Source of the DNA: CAZCVI01 sp964502145
GTDB taxonomy: Bacteria; Acidobacteriota; Aminicenantia; UBA2199
Assembly (NCBI GenBank): GCA_964502145.1
Contig: CAZCVI010000142.1
Location: 1 to 9,796, forward strand
Length of the DNA: 9,796 nucleotides
Direction: 5' to 3'
In this document: positions 5,453-9,796 of the stretch, in pieces
Numbering within the stretch: the stretch's first letter is position 1
How the letters are laid out: each line of letters starts with the position of its first letter
Notes under the pieces: model-generated
Seen by the model: only the letters and a program-made list of their open reading frames with translations
What the model was told of the DNA's origin: nothing
Databases searched by the model: none
Translations under genes and position numbers: made by a program

Positions 5453-8400
5453 ATGACGCATTGGCAGATTATAATAAAAACAATACCAAAAGTTTTTGTC
5501 CTAACCTTTTTATGGTTGGCTATACCTCTAACCCTATCTCCTCTGGACCCAGAAAAAGCGATTACCCAATACAGCATTCAAAGCTGGAATATGGCCGCAG
5601 GTCTGCCCAATAATTCCATTTATGCCATCCAACAAACGTCAGACGGCTATTTATGGCTGGGCACCCAGGACGGTCTGGTTCGTTTTGATGGTGTTACCTT
5701 TGAACCTATCACCGCCCAATTAATGCACGGTGAAATTCGCGCCTTATACGAGGATCATAACCTTACCCTGTGGATCGGAACTTCCAATGCTGGACTCTAC
5801 CGTTATCAAAATGGTGTGTTTTTCTCCTATCCCATAAAAAAAGACCAGGTCCCGGCCAGAATAAGCTCCATTCAAGAAGACTCCTCCGGCAATCTCTGGA
5901 TTGGCAGTTTTGCCGAGGGATTAACCTGCTTTCGTAATGAACGGTTCACCTTTTATACCACCCGCCATGGTCTGCCCGATAATGAGATCAACCACATTTT
6001 TAAAGATCACCACGGCGACCTCTGGATTACCACTAAAAGCAGCATCGTTAAAATGAGTTCCCCCGGTGTGTTTCAAATTTATGCTACCAACTCCGATTTG
6101 AAGGGGAATAAAAACGCTTCTCTTTATGACACCCGCACAAAAAACCTTTGGATTGCGACCAAAGGTCTGGTCCGTTTTAATCATTCCAACTTTAAACAGT
6201 ACAGCATTAACGAGGGTATGCTTAATCCTATTGTGAATTGCCTTGCCCTGGACAGAAACAATAATCTCTGGCTGGGCACGGATGGCGGCGGACTGAGCCG
6301 CAAGAACCAGAACGGCTTCAGTACGCTAACCAAGGAAAACGGATTGGCTGATCTTTTTATTTATGCGCTTTACGAGGACAGGGAAAACAACCTTTGGGTC
6401 GGTACTCATAACGGCGGCTTGCAGCAATTACGGGATAGCTTGTTCACCACCTATACTTCCCGGGAAGGATTGTTGGATGATGAAGTCCAATGCCTGCTGA
6501 CCCTCCGTTCCGGTAATCTTCTCATTGGCACCAAGGAGGGGTTGTGCCAACTGGATAATACCAACCACCGGGTAAACCAAAAATTCACCACGGAGAACGG
6601 CCTCTTGAATAACGTGGTACTCAGCCTCTTTGAAACCCCCAGCGGTGCCCTCTGGATTGGCACGTATGGCGGTTTACACCGTTATCAGGAAGGGAAACTT
6701 TCCACTTTCACCCAGGTGAATGGATTGTCTGATAATCAAATCGAATGTATCCTGACAGACAGTTCCGGTATCACCTGGGTTGGTACTCCCAAAGGTTTGA
6801 ACCGCATTAAACGATCTGCAAATCCTATCGGTTATGACAACATTACTACTTTCACCCAGAAAGACGGACTCTCCAGCGATATGATTAATTTCCTTTACCA
6901 AGATAATACCAACCAGATAGTAGTGGGCACTGATGCTGGATTAAATACTTTCCCCTTAGGTCATATTGGAGCTATGAAACAACTCGCGCCATTCTCCCGT
7001 TATTATTTCCACTGTGTGTACCAGGACAGTGATTCCCGTTTCTGGTTCGGGACAAACAGTGGTTTGCTCTACTGGCAGCCCAAAGAAAACAAAATTACTC
7101 CCTATACCGTTCAATCTGGTTTAATTGAGGACTATATTCATTCCATTCAGGAAGACCAACAGGGCTATCTTTGGATATCCGGTCGAAATGGTGTGTCACG
7201 CCTCTTGAAAAAAGAGTTACTCGATTTTGCCGCCGGAAGAATTCCCCTGGTGCATCCTGAAAACTACAATGAAAAAGATGGTATGAAATCCAGGTGGTGT
7301 AACGGTGCAACCGCTAAAACCCGTGATGGTCGGTTCTGGTTCCCCACTACTGCAGGTGTTGCAACTATTGATCCCAATCACAAGAATAACAGCATGCCCG
7401 CGGTATTGCTCAAAAAACTGATAGTAGACGGCGAACAAGTCCCCCTGCAACTGCAAGGCCAGTTTTCTACTGCGCCTGCGCTTCGTCTGGGACCGGGCAA
7501 AAAAAGATTGGAATTTTATTTTACTGGTATTAGTTTTAAGAACCCCCAGAAGATTCGCTTTAAATTAAAGTTGGAAGGTTATGATCGCGATTGGGTAAAC
7601 ATGGAAAACAAACGCAGCACTACCTATACAAACCTGCCACCCGGTTCTTATACCTTTCGCGTTACTGCGGCCAATCCCGGTGGGGTTTGGAGTTCGCAGG
7701 AAGCCTCGTTATCTTTTTCTTTGTTACCCTATTTTTACCAGACCCCCTGGTTTTATGTTGCAACCGTTCTTTTCCTGCTTTGCGCTGTTCTCTTTGTTCA
7801 CCTCCTGCGTGTCAGGAACCTAAAACGCCGGGAAAAGGAACTGGCCGCACTGGTCACATTACGAACCCGTGACCTGCAAGAACGGAATACGGAACTGCAA
7901 AAAGCAGAACAAAAAATACGCCTGGCCAAGGAACAGATGGAAGGGAAGAATCTGCAATTGGAATCACAAACGGCGCAATTGCTGGAACAGGCGGAAAAAT
8001 TGAAAGAGATGGACCGCGTTAAGTCGCGGTTCTTTGCCAATATCTCCCATGAGTTCCGCACCCCTCTCACCTTGATCATGGGGCCATTGGAACAAATACT
8101 GGCGGAGAATCCAGAGCCAGCGCAGAAAAAAAGAATTCTTTTGATGCAACATAATTCGCAACGTTTACTGAATTTGATCAACCAATTATTGGAACTTTCC
8201 AAATTCGAGAGTGGCCGCGTCAAACTGCAAGTGGCCCGGCAAAATATTATTCCACTGTTAAAAGGAATCCTGGCTAATTTCGAACCCCTGGCTGAGCAAC
8301 AGGAACTGGACCTGCTTTTCCAGGCCGATGTCGAGGATATAACTCTTTATCTTGATACCGAGAAGTTTGAACATATTATGGGCAATTTATTGATCAATGC

Positions 8401-9613
8401 TATCAAGTTCACCCCTGCTGGTGGCAAGATTACCGTGACCGCTCGGCTCGTGGTGGACCTGGACCCCATGTTTCCCGATGGCTTTCTCCGTTTATCTATC
8501 AGTGATACCGGGCCCGGTATTTCCAGGGAACGATTGCCCCGCATATTCGACCGGTTTTATCAATCAGATAGTGCCTATGAACATCAGGGCAAGGGTGCCG
8601 GTATTGGATTGTCGTTGGTGAAAGAAATGGTGCAGCTCCATCATGGTTCTATTGATGTACATAGTCGCGAGGGACGGGGCACTGAATTTATTATTCATTT
8701 TCCTCTGGGTGACACCTTTTTCCAGCCCGAAGAAATCAGCACCGCGCCACTTTTGTCTTCAGGTCGTAGCTTATTCCCCGTAGATTCTGATTTGGCTGGC
8801 GAAATATCCACAGACCAAGATATAAACAACACGGCAGAAGTCGTGCCACAGGAAATCATTCTGGTAGTAGATGACAGTGCCGATGTCTGTCGTTACATTC
8901 GGAGCTGCTTAGAACCGCTTTACACTGTTCTGGAGGCCCGGGATGGCGAGGAGGGGTTGGCGGTCGCATTGCAACATATTCCCGATCTCGTGATCAGTGA
9001 TATCATGATGCCCCGGGTCGATGGTTTGGAATTTTGTCGCCGTTTGAAAGAGGATATCAAGACCAGTCATATTCCCGTCATCTTATTAACGGCCAAAGCA
9101 GCCGAAGAGAATATTATCCGTGGGTTAGAAACCGGGGCCGATGATTATATTACCAAACCGTTTAGTACCAAGATATTACTGGCCCGCATCAAGAATCTGG
9201 TAGAATTGCGACGACAACGGCATTTAAATCTCGATCGCGAGATGACATTGCAACCCGTTGAGATACCAGTAAACCCTATAGACAAGCAGTTCATGAAAGA
9301 GTTAAAAGCAGTTATCCACAAACATTTAGCCGACCCCGAGTTTAATGTGGAGCAGTTGGCCAAGGAACTTTTTCTTGATCGTTCCACCTTGTACCGCAAA
9401 GTATTGGCATTAACTGGCGAAACGCCCCTGGATTTTATCCATTCTTACCGTCTCAAACGAGCTGCCGAGCTGTTGCGTAAGGGCACTATTTCTGTTCTTG
9501 AAGTTGCTTTAGAAGTAGGGTTTGCCAGTGCCAGTTATTTTGCCAAGTGTTACAAGAAAAAGTTTCTCCGTTCCCCTTCCGAGGAAAAAGAGGGTACCAG
9601 GGAAAAGGTTTAG
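5453..9613 (+). CDS. Hybrid two-component system protein (Reg_prop sensor, histidine kinase, receiver, AraC regulator)
   Basis: This 1386-residue protein joins a whole phosphorelay. It has a signal anchor or peptide at about 10-30. About 14 Reg_prop repeats follow (53-640; core LWIGTxxGGL), enough for two seven-bladed propellers, then a Y_Y_Y domain (about 680-755) and a membrane helix at about 766-786. After a coiled coil (about 795-855) come a HisKA domain with H866 (NISHEFRTPL) and an HATPase domain with N978/N982 (NLLINAIKFT), D1018-x-G-x-G and G1046-G1052. The receiver has D1140/D1141, phospho-acceptor D1183 (DIMMP), T1213 and K1235. The AraC domain spans about 1280-1375. All catalytic residues are present. 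Architecture and length match HTCS regulators of polysaccharide use: a periplasmic ligand triggers H-to-D transfer and DNA binding in cis. No sus-like or glycosidase genes are in view, so its target is unknown. ATG 5453 is the only good start; the frame is closed at 5363. Confidence 0.95.
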   Translation: MTHWQIIIKTIPKVFVLTFLWLAIPLTLSPLDPEKAITQYSIQSWNMAAGLPNNSIYAIQQTSDGYLWLGTQDGLVRFDGVTFEPITAQLMHGEIRALYEDHNLTLWIGTSNAGLYRYQNGVFFSYPIKKDQVPARISSIQEDSSGNLWIGSFAEGLTCFRNERFTFYTTRHGLPDNEINHIFKDHHGDLWITTKSSIVKMSSPGVFQIYATNSDLKGNKNASLYDTRTKNLWIATKGLVRFNHSNFKQYSINEGMLNPIVNCLALDRNNNLWLGTDGGGLSRKNQNGFSTLTKENGLADLFIYALYEDRENNLWVGTHNGGLQQLRDSLFTTYTSREGLLDDEVQCLLTLRSGNLLIGTKEGLCQLDNTNHRVNQKFTTENGLLNNVVLSLFETPSGALWIGTYGGLHRYQEGKLSTFTQVNGLSDNQIECILTDSSGITWVGTPKGLNRIKRSANPIGYDNITTFTQKDGLSSDMINFLYQDNTNQIVVGTDAGLNTFPLGHIGAMKQLAPFSRYYFHCVYQDSDSRFWFGTNSGLLYWQPKENKITPYTVQSGLIEDYIHSIQEDQQGYLWISGRNGVSRLLKKELLDFAAGRIPLVHPENYNEKDGMKSRWCNGATAKTRDGRFWFPTTAGVATIDPNHKNNSMPAVLLKKLIVDGEQVPLQLQGQFSTAPALRLGPGKKRLEFYFTGISFKNPQKIRFKLKLEGYDRDWVNMENKRSTTYTNLPPGSYTFRVTAANPGGVWSSQEASLSFSLLPYFYQTPWFYVATVLFLLCAVLFVHLLRVRNLKRREKELAALVTLRTRDLQERNTELQKAEQKIRLAKEQMEGKNLQLESQTAQLLEQAEKLKEMDRVKSRFFANISHEFRTPLTLIMGPLEQILAENPEPAQKKRILLMQHNSQRLLNLINQLLELSKFESGRVKLQVARQNIIPLLKGILANFEPLAEQQELDLLFQADVEDITLYLDTEKFEHIMGNLLINAIKFTPAGGKITVTARLVVDLDPMFPDGFLRLSISDTGPGISRERLPRIFDRFYQSDSAYEHQGKGAGIGLSLVKEMVQLHHGSIDVHSREGRGTEFIIHFPLGDTFFQPEEISTAPLLSSGRSLFPVDSDLAGEISTDQDINNTAEVVPQEIILVVDDSADVCRYIRSCLEPLYTVLEARDGEEGLAVALQHIPDLVISDIMMPRVDGLEFCRRLKEDIKTSHIPVILLTAKAAEENIIRGLETGADDYITKPFSTKILLARIKNLVELRRQRHLNLDREMTLQPVEIPVNPIDKQFMKELKAVIHKHLADPEFNVEQLAKELFLDRSTLYRKVLALTGETPLDFIHSYRLKRAAELLRKGTISVLEVALEVGFASASYFAKCYKKKFLRSPSEEKEGTREKV

Positions 9614-9643
9614 GGTGCTACTGGTTAGTCGTTAAAAAGTTGT

Positions 9644-9652
9644 TTATCCACA
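9644..9652 (+). other. DnaA-box-like 9-mer
   Basis: TTATCCACA is a perfect match to the strict DnaA box. It sits directly before the 9-bp tandem repeat, sharing its last two bases with it. A second perfect copy is at 9312-9320 inside the kinase gene. Two boxes without clustering or dnaA/dnaN nearby do not make an origin. Confidence 0.3.
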
Positions 9653-9686
9653 GATTACGCAGATTAAAAGGATTAGACAGATTAAA
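9651..9686. repeat. Four-copy 9-bp tandem repeat (CAGATTAnn)
   Basis: The units are CAGATTACG, CAGATTAAA, AGGATTAGA and CAGATTAAA, in strict 9-bp register. Similar CACAGATTA strings are scattered in intergenic DNA of many bacteria (recollection, not searched). It lies between the kinase stop and the group II intron boundary; no function is evident. Confidence 0.6.
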
Positions 9687-9715
9687 AGAGGACTTAAGAA
9701 AAAGACTGGCCCAAT

Positions 9716-9748
9716 AGAGTGGGAGCGGGGGTTAGCCCGCTCCCCTCT
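9716..9748 (-). ncRNA. Group II intron domain VI with bulged branch-point adenosine
   Basis: GGGAGCGGG (9736-9744) pairs perfectly with CCCGCTCCC (9721-9729) around the loop CTAACC. At the base AGAG (9745-9748) pairs with CTCT (9716-9719), leaving A at 9720 unpaired on the 3' side, as expected of the lariat branch point seven bases from the intron end. Confidence 0.7.
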
Positions 9749-9750
9749 GC

Positions 9751-9783
9751 GAACCGCACGTACAGATTTCCAGTATACGGCTC
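9751..9783 (-). ncRNA. Group II intron domain V
   Basis: The 33-nt hairpin begins GAGCCGTA and ends TGCGGTTC, giving an 8-bp lower stem that includes the catalytic AGC triad, a CG two-base bulge on the 3' side, a short upper stem and a GGAAAT-type loop of the GNRA kind. The upper stem has a T-T mismatch and the element is one base shorter than the common 34 nt. It may therefore be a slightly degraded copy or a natural variant. Confidence 0.72.
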
Positions 9784-9796
9784 TCCGTCAGTCTAT

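Larger units (their letters stand above)
9714..9796 (-). mobile_element. 3' end of a group II intron, truncated by the window edge
   Basis: The minus strand entering the window carries a domain V-like hairpin (9751-9783), a 2-nt joiner and a domain VI-like hairpin (9716-9748) with a bulged A at 9720, followed by CTCTAT. If that A is the branch point at -7, the intron ends at 9714 with the usual AY dinucleotide and the 3' exon begins TGGGCCAG. The catalytic RNA body and any reverse transcriptase would lie beyond 9796. The intron is convergent with the kinase gene and about 100 bp past its stop. I cannot assign the class or check the exon-binding sites. Confidence 0.75.

Noticed and set aside
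9540..9613. Frameshift at the end of the AraC domain (unusual tail after SPSE)
   Set aside because: The domain runs through the second helix-turn-helix and the KKKF..SPSE motif in one frame; the odd tail is only terminal variation.
9651..9686. CRISPR-like array
   Set aside because: The units are 9 bp with no spacers; it is a simple tandem repeat.
9716..9748. GC-rich hairpin after the kinase gene as a rho-independent terminator
   Set aside because: No T-run follows on the plus strand, and the structure is fully explained as group II intron domain VI on the minus strand.

Overview
This is a bacterial window of middling GC that looks like accessory DNA. It holds five intact or near-intact genes, separated by gene wreckage, palindromes and the edge of a retroelement. 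The large histidine kinase with Reg_prop, Y_Y_Y and AraC domains, the DUF4143 ATPases and the WD-like lipoprotein are typical of the Bacteroidota/FCB side of the tree. However, the best promoters I can read are sigma70-like (TTGACA/TTGAAA with TATTTT/TATAAT) and not the Bacteroidota TTTG/TAnnTTTG type. I therefore lean towards a non-Bacteroidota relative or candidate phylum, and this is only a guess.

Layout. 93-822 (minus): a two-gene MNT nucleotidyltransferase/HEPN cassette with a 14-bp overlap, whose consensus promoter predicts a leaderless mRNA. 889-1572 (minus): remains of TPR and AAA ATPase genes, with in-frame stops and fragments resembling a nearby palindrome. 1570-1652: a small repeat-bounded, MITE-like structure where AAA homology ends. 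1711-1795: two inverted repeats, one of which encodes the last six residues of the next gene. 1775-3319 (minus): a surface lipoprotein with propeller-like repeats, preceded by a 20-codon ORF overlapping it by ATGA. 3320-3613: intergenic space with hairpins and a strong forward promoter. 3614-4957 (plus): an intact AAA_14/DUF4143 ATPase. 5095-5286 (plus): the C-terminal stub of a PD-(D/E)XK (AAA-ATPase-like) protein beside an 11-bp direct repeat. 5453-9613 (plus): a 1386-residue one-protein hybrid two-component regulator. 9644-9686: a DnaA-box-like 9-mer and a 9-bp tandem repeat. 9714-9796 (minus): the 3' end of a group II intron (domains V and VI with a bulged branch-point A), truncated by the window edge.

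The genes do not form one pathway. The MNT/HEPN pair is a toxin-antitoxin-like module. The hybrid kinase should sense an extracytoplasmic ligand, commonly a glycan, and activate transcription, but no target genes are visible. Three ATPase-associated gene remains or genes lie within about 4 kb, two of them broken, and retroelement, palindrome and possible IS traces suggest a site of repeated insertion and decay. I see no CRISPR array, tRNA or rRNA.
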